From Isoetes taiwanensis (Eukaryota; Streptophyta; Lycopodiopsida; Isoetales; Isoetaceae): a stretch of DNA of 64,000 bases. The stretch's first letter is position 1. Every line of letters begins with the position of its first letter. Location of the stretch: NCBI GenBank assembly GCA_021234155.1, contig JAJEKV010000013.1:18991600-19055599 (forward strand), read 5' to 3'. Shown here one piece after another: positions 1 through 10,809 of this stretch. Below the pieces are notes generated by a model that had not been told where the DNA came from, searched no databases, and worked only from the letters and a program-made list of their open reading frames with translations. Made by a program: the position numbers and the translations under genes.

Positions 1-2649
1 ATGAGGAGCTTCAGCAACTCTATCCAATCTTGGTAATCAATGCCAGCTCTGAAAAATAGGTAAAGGAAATCAAGGTAAGAAAAAACAATGAAGATAGAGT
101 CTTATATGTGGGAGATATGTTCAAAGAAGAGGAAAGGGAAGCATTTGTAAGTTTCTTTAATACTTATAAAGAATTGTTAGGTGTTGATAAGAGTGTTTGT
201 GAATTTGAGATCAAGATAAAAGAAAAATCAAAACCAGTTGTGCAGAAACTTAGAAGAATTAACAGTTCTTTGTTGGATCTTATTAGGGAAGAACTCTTCA
301 AAATGAAAGATGCTGGAGTTATAAAGGAGATAATCAATCCTGACTGGCTGTCTTGCATTGTACCAGTTGAAAAGAAGAACAAAACCATAAGGATATGCAT
401 TGATTACAGGGATTTGAACAAGGCAACAATAAAAGACTGCTATCCTCTACCTTTTCTTGAAGAAGTGTTGCAGGCAGTTGCAGGAAAGGAGGTATACTCA
501 TTCTTGGATGGTTTCTTAGGATTTAACCAGATTAGCATCAAGGAAGAAGATCAAGCCAAGACATCTTTTTGTCACGCCATGGGGAACTTTCTCACACAAC
601 TATGTTCTTTGTGCAGAAAAGGAGGAGTGAGTTTAAACCCTAAGAAATGCGTCTTCTTTTGCTCAAAAGGGAATCTACTTGGACACGAGGTCTCAAATCA
701 GGGGATTCAGGTGGCAGAAAGTAAGATCCAAGCTCTTAGAAACTTAACACCACCCAAGACTATAAACAAGTTAAAAGCTTTCTAGGCATGACAAGCTTCT
801 TAAGGATATATGTGCCACATTTCTCTCACACAGTTCATCCCATCACAAACTTGACCAAGGGAAAGAAGTTCTCAAAAAAGGAAAGCAAGTTCATACCTGT
901 AGAGTGGACAGAAGCATGCCAAACTTCCTTTGAAGCAATCATTGAGGCCATTTGCAAATCAACCTTGCTTAAGCCACCAAACTTGTCTGAGCCCTTCCAA
1001 GCCTACTTGAGTGTAACCAAAAAGGCTGTAGGCCTTGCCTTGATGCAGGGGGGTGACATTGTAACTTTCTCCAAAGAAAAATATGGTCCGATCATGAAAT
1101 GAGGTATGCTAGGCTTGAGAAGAGTCAAAGCAGCTTTTGATGTATTTATTTGATAAACAGGACACCGATCCAAAGCAGCAAGACTCAAGTGTACATGAAG
1201 CAAAATCCACTTTGCCCTACTCTTTGCAAAGAAGCCACAAAAGGCCAAGCTATGCGGTGGGCCTCCGATAGTGCAAGATTATGACATAGACATTCAGGTA
1301 ACTTTTAAATCTAAGGATCCCAGCTCTTATCTTACTGATGTTTGTTTAAGCATGAAGATTTGGAGGATCTAGATAGCACTCACATGGGGGCTACAATTAA
1401 TCTACTTGAGGAGGAGAACTGGCAACAGGCAATTAGGAGAGCTGCCAAAGAATCAGAACCCGAGCCAAAACAGGAGATTCAAGGACAAGGTAAAAAAATT
1501 CAGGCTAATTGGTGATGTTTTATGCAGAGTAAACAAAGAAGGTGTCTTGCTAAGGTGTGTGGACAAGTTTGAGGCAGAATTGGTGTTAAAAGCTTGTCAT
1601 GAGGGCATATGTGGAGGTCACTTTCTTGCATAATAAATCGCCAAAAGATACTAGGTCAAAGTTACTATTGGCCTTCAATCTTCAAAGGACTGCTTTGAAA
1701 ACATTAGAAGTTGCCACAAATGCCGGATATTTGGAAAGAGAATCCTCCGACCGCTCCAATCAGCCTACCATAATATCTCCAGGACCCTTTCAAATCTGGG
1801 GATTGGATTTTATAGGGCTTATAGATCCCCCTTCTTCTACTCAGCATGAGTTTATACTGGTAGCTACAGATTATTTCACAAAATGGGCAGAAGCAGTGCC
1901 ATTGAGACAAGCAAATGCCATAACAACAGCCAGATTCCTTCATGAAAATATATCATTTGCGGTTTGGCATCCCCTTTGAAGCTAATATCGATAGAGGTTC
2001 ACAATTTGTCAATGAAGTGATTGAGCAGCTACTCTGCACCCTCAAGATCAAGCACAAAGAGTTCATATTATCCCCAAGGAAATGGTCAGGCAGAGTCAAC
2101 AAACAAGGTACTTAAGTCAATTCTGCAAAAAACAGTAAGCATGTCTAAGAAAGACTGGCATTTGAGATTAACTGATGCATTATGGGCCTACAGAACTACT
2201 ATAAAGCATGCCACCAAGCATAGGTTGTCTTACCTATAGAATTAGAACTACCTTCTTTAAGAATGGCACACATTATTAACCTCAAGATGGAAGATGCTCT
2301 GCAAGACAGATTTATTAGGTTGATGCAACTTGAGGAGCACAGGTATGATGCTGAAAATGCAATTTTACTGAAAAAGGCTAAGGATGTGGCAGCATTCAAA
2401 GCTGCTCACAGATTACAAGGTACCATGAAAATAGGAGAACTCGTGTTGAAATGGAACAAGGCCAGAGAGAAAGTTGCAGGGAAGTTTGAGAATTTGTGGG
2501 AAGGGCCCTATGAAATTATTGGTGAGGCTGGCAAGGAGTCTTATTGGCTCAAGGATCTCACAGATGGCCAGGAACTGCCAAATCCTTTCAATATCCTTCA
2601 CTTAAAGAGGTACTGGCAACAACATGTTGCCTTAAGCCTATTTGAATAG
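1..2649 (+). pseudogene. Decayed Ty3/gypsy (Tat-like) pol: RT, RNase H, integrase
   Basis: This is the 3' two thirds of a gypsy polyprotein that would copy and integrate element cDNA. RT motifs include RICIDYRDLNKA (about 388-425), YPLPFLEEVL and YSFLDGFLGFNQI. The RT then jumps from KTSFCHAMGNF directly to GVSLNPKKC (about 575-650), so the segment with the catalytic YxDD is deleted in frame. RNase H remnants lie at about 790-1340. The integrase zinc-binding region (ACHEGICGGHF) ends near 1630. The integrase core shows GLDFIG, ATDYFTKWAEAVP, an IDRGSQF-type second Asp (about 1987) and the GNGQAEST Glu (about 2085). The C-terminal part (GKFENLWEGPYEI, NILHLKRYW) runs to the stop at 2649. Frame breaks occur near 785, 1100-1400, 1630, 1979 and 2240. 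The GPYEI...HLKRYW ending is typical of the Tat/OTA branch (family knowledge). The 5' end and LTRs are not in the window. Confidence 0.9.
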
Positions 2650-2680
2650 TCCAGCTTGCAGAAATTAGGTAGTTGTAGGA

Positions 2681-2733
2681 AATAGAATAGAATAGTTTTT
2701 TTAACGTCCACGAAGACCAATAGGTCATGGAAC
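2681..2733 (-). repeat. SINE-like 3'-end fragment
   Basis: A short (AGAAT)n run is followed by a T-run and ACGTCCACG, then a small hairpin GACC-AATA-GGTC. Read on the minus strand this is a hairpin plus CGTGGACGT, an A-run and a pentanucleotide tail, the layout of a plant SINE 3' end. The same arrangement recurs at 19539-19590. The resemblance to the conserved 3' Angio-domain of plant SINEs is from memory. Confidence 0.5.
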
Positions 2734-5535
2734 ATATTTAACTAGGCCTAGATGTTACTTTGTTATGCAAACAGCACTTTCCTTACTTCCTAATCATGTT
2801 TACTTCTCAGCAAAAGCAGCAAAAGGAGCTCCAAACATGCTTAAACCAATGGCAGGTCATACACATTACCATGCAGGTCCACCCTTCAGAACACTCACAA
2901 GCACATAATCTGCTCAAAGTTGGCCAAAATCCATTGCAAGCCCTTCCCCCATCTCCATTTCATTCAAAACCAGGTCAAAGACTGCCACCAAACCTCCACA
3001 TGGCAGTCACCATCATTTTGTCATGTAGGTTCATCGCTTGACTCATTCATATTCATTTGAACACTCAAGCAGCCTACTTCCACCACCCTTGTTCCCCTAT
3101 GCACACAAACCTCCTCCCTGATTGCTGCCAACCATTCCACCACATTGGCAAGCTCATATGAAGAACACCATCTCCACTCCACACTCCCTCTGTTTGTTTA
3201 GCATGATGCTGCCACCTTGTGGCAGCATGTAAGAGCAACTTCACAAGAAAACACAAAAAGATCAAAACACACTTGCAAGGCATTTCTATTTGGAGCTCAT
3301 TGTTTAGGTATGAAGACAAATCTTTACACCAAGTTGAAGACCAATGGAGAACATTCAAAGGAGCATTCAAGTTAGCAAAGATGAGCAAGACTTGAGTCAA
3401 AGGTTGGAGGGCAAGTCAAAAGGAGAAGACCCCTAGTCAAAGATTGGAAGACCCCAAAAGAAGTATGTTGTCTTGCCAACTTTTGAGATTTTCATACTAT
3501 CTTAGAGATATTGGCTAAAGAAGGCATTGCTCACATCTATATTTGGCATTGCTCACATCTATATTGATCCCTCATACCCATTCCTCATTTCATTCATCTC
3601 ATTTCCATGGCTCAAAGTTTTTTTCCCTAGGGCAAAAATCTCACACACCACATATTTCACACATATGCACCATATACATCACACATACACATCGTGATTC
3701 ATGACCATGCACTTGACAAGTCATTAGAAGCACACTCTCTCCCTAAGAAAAGAGATAGAAAGAAGAGAGAAGCTCCACTAGTCCACTACATGACCAATTC
3801 AAGACCAAAGTATGGGACAAAGATCAAATCCCAAAGGTCCAAAGTTGACTAAGTTGAAAGAAATCAATATCTAGTGCCACATCACCTTCAAAGTTCATAC
3901 ACACATCATCCACATCATCACCAACTCACCCAACACGTGTCACCCACACCTTGTCACACTTCACCAAGATTTTACCTAGGGAAAATTTCTTTGACACCTT
4001 GCCTTCCACCTCACCATGCCACATCATCAGCATTTGCCTAGTCATCTCACATGTGCCATATCCCCTTGTACACCATGGAAAAAAGGCCCAAAAATGAAGT
4101 GCTTATTTTCAAAATTTGTTTTTTCCATCTGAAAGCCCATAAAAAATCATGCAAAATGGTGGTCAAAGATTCCTACTTTGACCACATCTAGCCCTAGTTT
4201 TGGGAGTTCTCGGGATGCGCGCCATACCCTAGTTGTACTGATATTTGGCTTAAACTACCCTCCAAAAAACCATGTCATGCACCGGCCAACCACATTCAGC
4301 CACGTGGAATCAAGCCTATCGAAAAAGGGGCTCCACTTTGAAGAAGAAATCATGATTATTACACCACAACTGATTGACTGGCAGATCAGGAACTCATTTA
4401 CAGGCGAAGGAGGCAAAAACTGAACTGCATTATCAAGAACTGATCGCAAATTGCCAGATTTAAGAGGTCATTGAGGTTTCAGAGATTTTTCGAGCACCCC
4501 AGCCATCTAATCCAGCATACTACTGTTGGGAATGACCTTTGCTTGCCCTGTACTGCCTCCTTGTGTCAGATTTCTTGAAGATCTGATGCAATAAAGTCCT
4601 TTATTATCATTTGAAGATGTGTATTACCTTTGTTTACTTCATTCTATGAATTTCTCCATGTTAAATCACTGGGAAGTTCTCTCATTGTAATTCTTGACGG
4701 CTCCTTTGAATGAAAATTTGAAGTTGGTGAAGATCACGTTTGCTATTCCTGAAGATCAAATCTTGCTGGTTCAATTTATGTTGTAGCAGTGCTTGATTAG
4801 CAACAAAAACACAACTGTGGTTTGTATAAGTTATTCCTTAGCTTAAACTTCAGCCTGAAGTGCTTGTTTAATACTGCATCATTAGATCAATCATTAAATC
4901 CTCAAAAAATCAAAAAAGGCCTGGTCAAATAGCATCTTATACTAGATTTTAGTCGTCTAACACTTGTTTTCATCTCATATAGGCTATCTTCATCATTCAA
5001 AAGCTAAAAAGTCCTGTAAAGCCAAGATTCAAAACATTTTCTTTAACTCTGTCACAGACTGTCACAAAAAAAATCCATAAAAATGGCATTTGTACACATT
5101 ACTGCATACTTCCTGTTGTTTCTACATGATGCACGTGTCTTCTAGGTTAGGTTGAAAGTGTCAAAGAAAGAAATTCAAAAAATATCCTCGTGAATTCTCA
5201 TTTGCAAATTCTAGCTCTCTGCCAGGGTTATTGACCCAAAATTGACCCAGTCAGGCAGCTGTTTTTCACCTAGCTATGGTCAACCTTTTGCCTCTGACTT
5301 TTGTAGGCATCTTTTGGACTCTCTTGAGCATCGATTGCAAGTGTTCCCAACAAAAAACACTCATCCCTCTTCATTTGGCAAACAATTTTTGGCACAGTTT
5401 TTTCTTGTTTAGGGACAAGTGATTCACAAGCTAGTTTGAGTTGATTTGTGCAGGGATTTGGCCACAGATTGGTTGCCTTAAGTAACCTGGAGGTTCTCAA
5501 CCACTGAGTTGAAGGTTTGCCAGGTACACCTTCAA
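2734..5535. other. Non-coding stretch, no gene recognised
   Basis: I find no convincing gene. ORFs here are short and without motifs. A 21-bp unit ending in GCTCACATCTATA is tandemly doubled at about 3525-3566. The stretch may contain the 3' UTR and LTR of the upstream gypsy element, but no LTR boundary could be proven. Confidence 0.5.
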
Positions 5536-5655
5536 CATGATTGAGAAGGTGATCAATGAGAATATCAAAACATGAACATGTAGTGGAAATAGATCAAAGA
5601 AAAATACCGTTGTCTAGTTTATACCATATAAACACGAAAGAATCTCAAGAAAAAG
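5536..5655. repeat. Direct repeat, copy 1 (partner at 6225-6346)
   Basis: About 120 bp beginning CATGATTG and containing GGTGATCAATGAG and ACCGTTGTCTAGTTTA is repeated about 690 bp downstream, with roughly a dozen differences. Just after it, a CACCACAGTGAGATAA-containing block occurs twice (about 5662-5720 and 5788-5850). The pair could be short terminal repeats of a small non-autonomous element, but ends of TG...CA type are not evident. Confidence 0.7.
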
Positions 5656-6224
5656 GGAAAACCACCACAGTGAGATAAAGAGAAACTATAACCAACTTGA
5701 TGACCACATGACGCATAGGATAATATAGTATCTGAGCTAATGAGAGACTAAAACATGTAGTGTCAACAAATGTTAACTCTAGGAAATCACCACAGTGAGA
5801 TAACGAGAAATCATAACCAATTTGACAGCCACATGACGCAAGCCCTAACACAAGTCCTAAATGTTGAATAATGCAACATATCGAGGTTCTGGGAAATAAA
5901 ACAGTAACGTTCATGCAATTTGTTCGATGTAACCCTCAAAAACTCAAGAAATTCCAATTCTACGATGACAAGAAAAATGCTGATAAAAATGCATCATGAA
6001 ATCAAATTTACAAACTATAAAATCCAATGCTATCATAGGAAAAGGACAACAAATGCATTTAATAAGAGAGTCTATGTGTGACCAACAAATGAAACATGAC
6101 TAGGGAGATATAATGCATGTTTACAAAGATCACCAAGAAGCGAGAATACTATTTATTTCGGTTATAAATGATGAATGAGACCACGTACTGACCAACCATA
6201 TTTCCATGAAAACAAAATATAGCG

Positions 6225-6346
6225 CATGATTGTGAAGGTGATCAATGAGGATATCAAAACACGAACATGTAGTGGAAATAGATCAAAGGAAAATACCGTT
6301 GTCTAGTTTATGCCATATAAACATGAAAGAAACTCAAGAAAAAAAA
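6225..6346. repeat. Direct repeat, copy 2 (partner at 5536-5655)
   Basis: Second copy of the 120-bp repeat. It ends in an A-run (6342-6350) that abuts a minus-strand tRNA-like sequence. On the minus strand this A-run is a T-run of the kind that stops RNA polymerase III. Confidence 0.7.
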
Positions 6347-6349
6347 AAT

Positions 6350-6425
6350 TATTTGGCCATTGGAGGAAATCGAACCAGCAATCACAAGTCGCAAACCACG
6401 AAAGCTAGCCACAAAGCCAACAACA
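6350..6425 (-). repeat. tRNA-like (SINE head) sequence
   Basis: Minus-strand reading gives an A-box-like TGGCTTTGTGGCTAGC (6419-6404) and a B-box-like GGTTCGATTTCC (6376-6365), about 27 nt apart. Between them is an anticodon-arm-like GCGACTTGTGATTGC. The acceptor stem does not close well, so it is not a functional tRNA. It is most likely a tRNA-derived SINE head or a degenerate tRNA copy, followed by a T-run. Confidence 0.5.
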
Positions 6426-6429
6426 AATT

Positions 6430-7100
6430 TTTAATAAAAATAAACAAATAATAATTTGAATGGGCCATGCGATACCAGGACCCAGTATCCCCTAACAAAA
6501 ACCTTTAAGAAAATGGCAGCCGCCAAAGCCTGACGCTAATTGGGCATGTCACCAGAGAAATGGATGGAGGTTTCACATAGCTAGATGAAAATTTATAGGG
6601 TACAAAGAACCTAGGCCAAACTGAGCATACCAGCTCGAAATTCAGAGAGCAATGGACGAGTCATTTCACAATCTCAAGAATTAGCAGTTCTAGTGCGAAA
6701 TCAAATTCTAGTACTCAAGAATGCCAGTTCCACTGGTATAGAGCAAAAAAACCTCTTAGATCGAATTCAAAATGATTAAATCACCACAAACCTTTAAGAA
6801 ACAGAAAAGCAAGAATCGAGTACACATACTACTTATCAAGTATGACAAGAATCAGAAGCAAAAGTAAATCGACAACTACAAGAACGAATATCTAGATAAG
6901 AACAAAAAGCATTAATTAAAACAAACTACCACAATATGCTCAACCTTGTACAAGACTCTGCCTACGACTAAGAATGCATTTCTACCTTGTGCAAGACTAT
7001 GCTTAAGACTAAGAAAACATCTTTAACAACAAGCTAAGAATCCCAACATACTTAGAATCACCAAACCATTTAGAAAAGGGAAAAGTAAGAAGACAACAAA
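6430..7100. other. Non-coding stretch left of the DIRS-like RT
   Basis: No ORF or motif is recognised. If the DIRS-like element were complete, RNase H, methyltransferase and tyrosine recombinase would be expected here on the minus strand. None can be seen, so the element is truncated near 7080. Confidence 0.5.
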
Positions 7101-7105
7101 ACCGA

Positions 7106-7960
7106 TTATGTCCAGCTTGGCAATGCTGGGGCAGTTGGATAGGGTGGGTGCAGGTCAAGGAGGGCATGCGATGGGGAAAAAAAAGGCAAGAGAAAGGTAG
7201 AGGTAATCTTGCTGTAAGTCAAAAATAACTTGAATTTGAAGGGACTCGGGCGAGGAGTGACACAAAAATAGGATATCATTAACATACAGGGGGCAACAGA
7301 TACCGTGAGCATGCCAATGGTGAACCAATTGCGAATGAGTTTGGTAAACACAAATGGAGCAGAGGCGAGTCCAAAGGAAAGAACATTGAAGACAAAAAAC
7401 TGGCCGTCTAGTGAAAAACTGAGAAAGGAACGGTGAGGAGGCCAGATGGGGACATGATGATAATCAGATTTCAAATCTATAGTAATAAGGAAATCCTCGG
7501 GTTTGCAAAGATGAGAGAGCAGGTCGAATGATTCATAGTGAAAAGGAGGGACAGATAAAAGGAGTTCAGGACACGCAAATCTAATATAAGATGCCACTTT
7601 TCTTGACCTTTAGGGACCACCCCCAACGGGAAACAGAATAACGGGCAAGAAGGCATAAGGGAGGCCACACCGATATGAAGGAGTTCAGAGATGGCAGAAC
7701 GAGCAAAATCAAGCTGGGTGAACAAGGATAAATGATTCTTGCAAGAAAGGGGTTGACAAGGGGATGAGTGAGCCAAGGCAAACGGTAACCAAATTGGATC
7801 CAGCTGAGCACTTGCTGGGAGGAACATAATGACCGCCAAAAAGGCAAAACGGACAAGAGGCGATTGAGGATGCAGGTAGATGAAGCAATCGAGTCAGCTA
7901 AGATGGGACAATGCCCAAATGAGGAATGCAAAAGGAAAACAATATGAAACAACAACAAAC
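7106..7960 (-). pseudogene. DIRS-like retrotransposon reverse transcriptase (truncated)
   Basis: On the minus strand, with frame breaks near 7840, 7590 and 7300, the order is FGYRLPWLTHP, AISELLHIGVA, PLGVVPKGQEKWHLILDLR, FHYESFDLL, FLITIDLKSDYHHVPI, GQFFVFNVLSFGLASAPFVF followed by TKL, then in another frame LYVNDILFLCHSS. PLGVVPK, DLKSxYHHVPI and the FGLASAPFVFTK box are characteristic of DIRS/Ngaro-type reverse transcriptases rather than gypsy (DLRSGYHQI, NAPATF) or copia (family knowledge). The active site reads YVND instead of YVDD. RNase H, methyltransferase and tyrosine recombinase domains are missing. Its neighbour at 8635-9273 looks like the gag of the same element. A divergent gypsy RT is the alternative. 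Confidence 0.7.
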
Positions 7961-8634
7961 CATATAAGAAAACAAGACACCAACTAAACCCATAATAGGA
8001 ACAACTCTGAAACCAACCCTACGATGCCCATACATACGTATTTAAAATGGGAAGAATGCCTTTTCTAAAAACAACGTTCTACGCCTTGAACTACAAAGGG
8101 AGATGCACATATGGGGAGTACGTAATGAAGAATGCACAACCAAACACGGCAAATTCGATCGTTCCCAACCAATGCAATCATGGTTAAGTGAAAATTGCAA
8201 GCGAATTGTGCCAGAAAGAGGAATGCAGGGGAATGCCTATTCATAACAGCCAAACAATTAACTTGTAATCAACAAATTTTGCTTCCACGCAAATAGCTAC
8301 AACGAGAAAAAAGAGCCCAGAGTTACAACAGTTTGGATAGAAAGATATGCAAGAGAGATTTGTCCTTGAACCGGATGACCCGAGAATGCTTTGCCAAAAA
8401 ATGTAACTGAAATCCAACCCTAGACCTTTAAGCAACCAACAAACTGCCTTTTCAAAATAAAAGGAGGATATGCACATGCGGGGACAAGAAATACATAACT
8501 TAATATGATAATCCTAATATGCCAGAGCAATGCAAACATGGTCGGGGAGACAAAGCAAAAGAGTTGCAGGGGAATGCCTTTTCATGGTAACGAAAAAATG
8601 ATCTTATAATCAATGAACTTTTATTTCCAATTAT
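7961..8634 (-). repeat. Degenerate tandem duplication between gag and RT
   Basis: Two blocks of roughly 350 bp (about 8070-8430 and 8430-8770, reaching into the gag 3' end) share GCAGGGGAATGCCT, an AATCAA..AACTT..TATTTCC-like run, GAGCC-AGAGT and CCGAGAATGC-type words in the same order. No protein motif is visible between them. The duplication separates the gag-like and RT-like ORFs. Confidence 0.55.
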
Positions 8635-9273
8635 CTAGCTATCATAAAGAAAGAGCCTAGAGTAGTAATAGTTCAAAAAATACCAAAGAAATCGACCAAC
8701 CGAATGTCCTGAGAATGCCTTCCTATAACCCCATGCCATATGCAACCAAGCGTATACAACTAAGCACCTAGATCCATTAAATGCAATGAGAACTCGAGAT
8801 CCAAATGAAATGCAATCACACCCCCTTCGGGTACCCCTCGCTTGAAGAAAAAGAGGTGCTCGAATAGGGCGACGATCAAGGCAGTCTTGGCGGGCTAATT
8901 TTAAGCGACGGGAATCATCAGCGGATAATGATAAGCCTAAATGATCAGCAAAATCAAATGCAATATCGTACCCTTCACGAACTGCAATCAAAAGAAATTT
9001 CATACACTGCTGAGTTGCCATCTTATCCTCTTCAATGAGCTTCAAGACTGAGTCGGGCACGGCAGGAGAGAGAGAAAATAGGTGAGCATACAACTCTCGA
9101 AATCGGTCCTCGGTAGTAGACAAAATGTCGTACTGGTGCCTCGAGGAGTTCCGTTTGAAAGTGGGCAGGGTCCTTGCCGCCCGCTCCTGTAATTCCTCCC
9201 GTAGAGATTCGACAGCCTCGTGAATGAAAGACTGGGCTGAAAGAGACGTTCATAAATCATTAATTTGAGCCAT
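8635..9273 (-). pseudogene. DIRS-like gag-type protein
   Basis: From an ATG at 9273 the minus strand reads MAQINDL, one TGA, then SFIHEAVESLREELQERA, ARTLPTFKRNSSRHQYDIL, TEDRFRELYAHLFSLSPAVP, KLIEEDKMATQQ, REGYDIAFDFADHL and DDSRRLKLARQD, followed by a lower-confidence tail to 8635. The LPTFKRxSxxxQY core followed by a helical stretch and a basic tail resembles the gag-like ORF of DIRS elements, which package element RNA (family knowledge, from memory). It lies upstream, in transcription order, of the DIRS-like RT on the same strand. The single TGA in codon 8 could be a CGA to TGA change. Confidence 0.6.
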
Positions 9274-9399
9274 TTGCAATTATAAGGATTGAAGGACCCG
9301 AAAGAAAAAGATCATATTGAGAGGGGTGCGCCACCGATGGGGTAGGTGGTGGAATGGAAAATAATGGAGGAGGCCGCGATTTGAAGTTGCCGTGTTGTT

Positions 9400-9426
9400 G
9401 GGGGAGGGGGGGGACAACGGGGGGGA
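9400..9426 (+). other. G-rich run with G-quadruplex potential
   Basis: Three dense G tracts (five, eight and seven G) occur within 27 bases, split only by A and ACAAC. The long tracts could each supply two runs of an intramolecular quadruplex. Confidence 0.6.
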
Positions 9427-9639
9427 GAAGGAGCGGAGTAGCAGGGCATAGCCGAAGAGGGAACCAAAGGCGAAACGGAGGTGTGGGAGTACCCGAAAGG
9501 GGTGTGGAGAAAAAGCTGATGGCATAAAGGAAACTCCAAAAGGATTCGAGGAGGAAGAGGGGCCCAAGTAGCCCAAATTTTCCAATGGAAAGGTTGCATT
9601 TAGAAGAATAGGTGAAGGAGCCGTGGGAGAAGAATGAGC

Positions 9640-9766
9640 ACGCCCGGTGCCTGAGTGGCAATACGTTTTCCCCACAATCCCCCGAGTGCACATGGGGGTG
9701 TTTGAACCAGAGTGCAACCTAGACTGGTTGGCATCAACTATCCTGAAAAAAAAAAAAAAAAAAAAA
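9640..9766 (+). mobile_element. tRNA-derived SINE with poly(A) tail
   Basis: A-box-like GGTGCCTGAGTGGCAATACG (9649-9668) and a B-box-like GTGTTTGAACCAGAG (9698-9712) sit about 30 nt apart, with CCCCC/GGGGG arms between them. A short body follows (CTAGACTGGTTGGCATCAAC) and then about 21 consecutive A (9745-9766). The head resembles a class II (Ser/Leu) tRNA. Head, short body and A-tail define a SINE or a retroposed tRNA. No target duplication was found. Confidence 0.6.
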
Positions 9767-9929
9767 CCTTTAAAACCAACAAGAAACGAGAAAACCTGAG
9801 AATACAAATGGATAAAATTTGCATAATTAAATTTCCACAAAATAACAATGGCACCAAGGCTCATATCAAAGAACGTCAAATGTATGGCAGAAACATGGCC
9901 AGAGGGCCAGCTTTTACAATGGAATTTCT

Positions 9930-10640
9930 CTATGCGGGTATCAGGGTGCCATCACATCTGGTCTTGAACCCAAGACAAGAGTGCAAGGGGGGTCGATGAA
10001 GGAACGCCAAGGAAAGATAAGATAGTGCAAAAAATGGAGCAAAACGGGGCAACTCGAACCTCCAACCCCGGGCATAGGAGAAATGCAGCATGCAATCCCC
10101 AAGAACAGCTGCGAACTGGAATCTAAACAGCACATGGCCACTATGGCCCCACCAACGCAGAGCAGCCACCATATCCCTTAGATGAAAATACATCATATTA
10201 GGGACCTCCAGCTCAAAGATCAATTCCGAGCTGATGGGGTCCCGGTAAAAATCAACGCCCAAATCCACCTGGTCGATGGCACCATTCAGGTAAGAGGAAA
10301 ACCATAGGCAATCTGACATAAACGTCAAAGAAAATGAAGAAGTAGGGGGCAGACGGTCAAGAGACCAAAACAAATGGTTGAGATTGAAAGCAACGCAAAG
10401 ATTTGGATCATGGCCCTCGAATGAAAAAGATAAGAAAGACGCTGGGTCAGATGGAACAGGGATATTTGGCAGTATGATTTCGGGTAGAGGAGGGGAGCCA
10501 AGTTCATGATCAGCGGTCGGAGGGATAAAGCTTCGGAGAGTAGATTGAGCACACATTGTCCACTGAAAGAAAAAAGGGGGTGAGAAACAACATGAACAAA
10601 AAATGTAAAGATACAAGAAAAGAGCACACAAATGACTTAC
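9930..10640 (-). CDS. Hypothetical exon preceded by an intron-like sequence
   Basis: Minus-strand reading is open from an acceptor TTCTTTCAG (exon starts 10562, TGG ACA ATG) to a stop at about 9930, some 210 codons. The acceptor follows a 78-bp intron-like segment (10640-10563) starting GTAAGT with a long pyrimidine tract. No known domain is recognised; visible stretches include FSFEGHDPNLC, VDLGVDFYRDP and MVAALRWWGHSGHVL. The C-terminal end overlaps repetitive sequence. It could be a captured gene fragment or an upstream exon of the DIRS-like unit. The splice signals are clear but expression is unproven. Confidence 0.35.
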   Translation of the reverse strand, partial: VSHLCALFLYLYIFCSCCFSPPFFFQWTMCAQSTLRSFIPPTADHELGSPPLPEIILPNIPVPSDPASFLSFSFEGHDPNLCVAFNLNHLFWSLDRLPPTSSFSLTFMSDCLWFSSYLNGAIDQVDLGVDFYRDPISSELIFELEVPNMMYFHLRDMVAALRWWGHSGHVLFRFQFAAVLGDCMLHFSYARGWRFELPRFAPFFALSYLSLAFLHRPPLHSCLGFKTRCDGTLIPA

Positions 10641-10809
10641 AATATCAACGGAATTAACCAAAAAGCAACGGCCCATGTCCATGCACCATCCAGCAAAAAC
10701 CAAGACGTACAAAGGCAATCTAAAAAAGGAACCTAGCTCCGCACTAACCTGGAAAATGCCTACTAATAATGACCTATCTAGGCAAAGCACACCACAGACC
10801 CACCACAAG

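Noticed and set aside
4523..4600. TGTTGGGAATGACC as the start of the 3' LTR of the first gypsy element
   Set aside because: No polypurine tract lies before it and no second copy is in the window.
9260..9879. Overlapping long minus-strand ORFs
   Set aside because: They cover the G-rich tract and the SINE; Pro/Ser/Phe-rich translations in several frames indicate low-complexity DNA.
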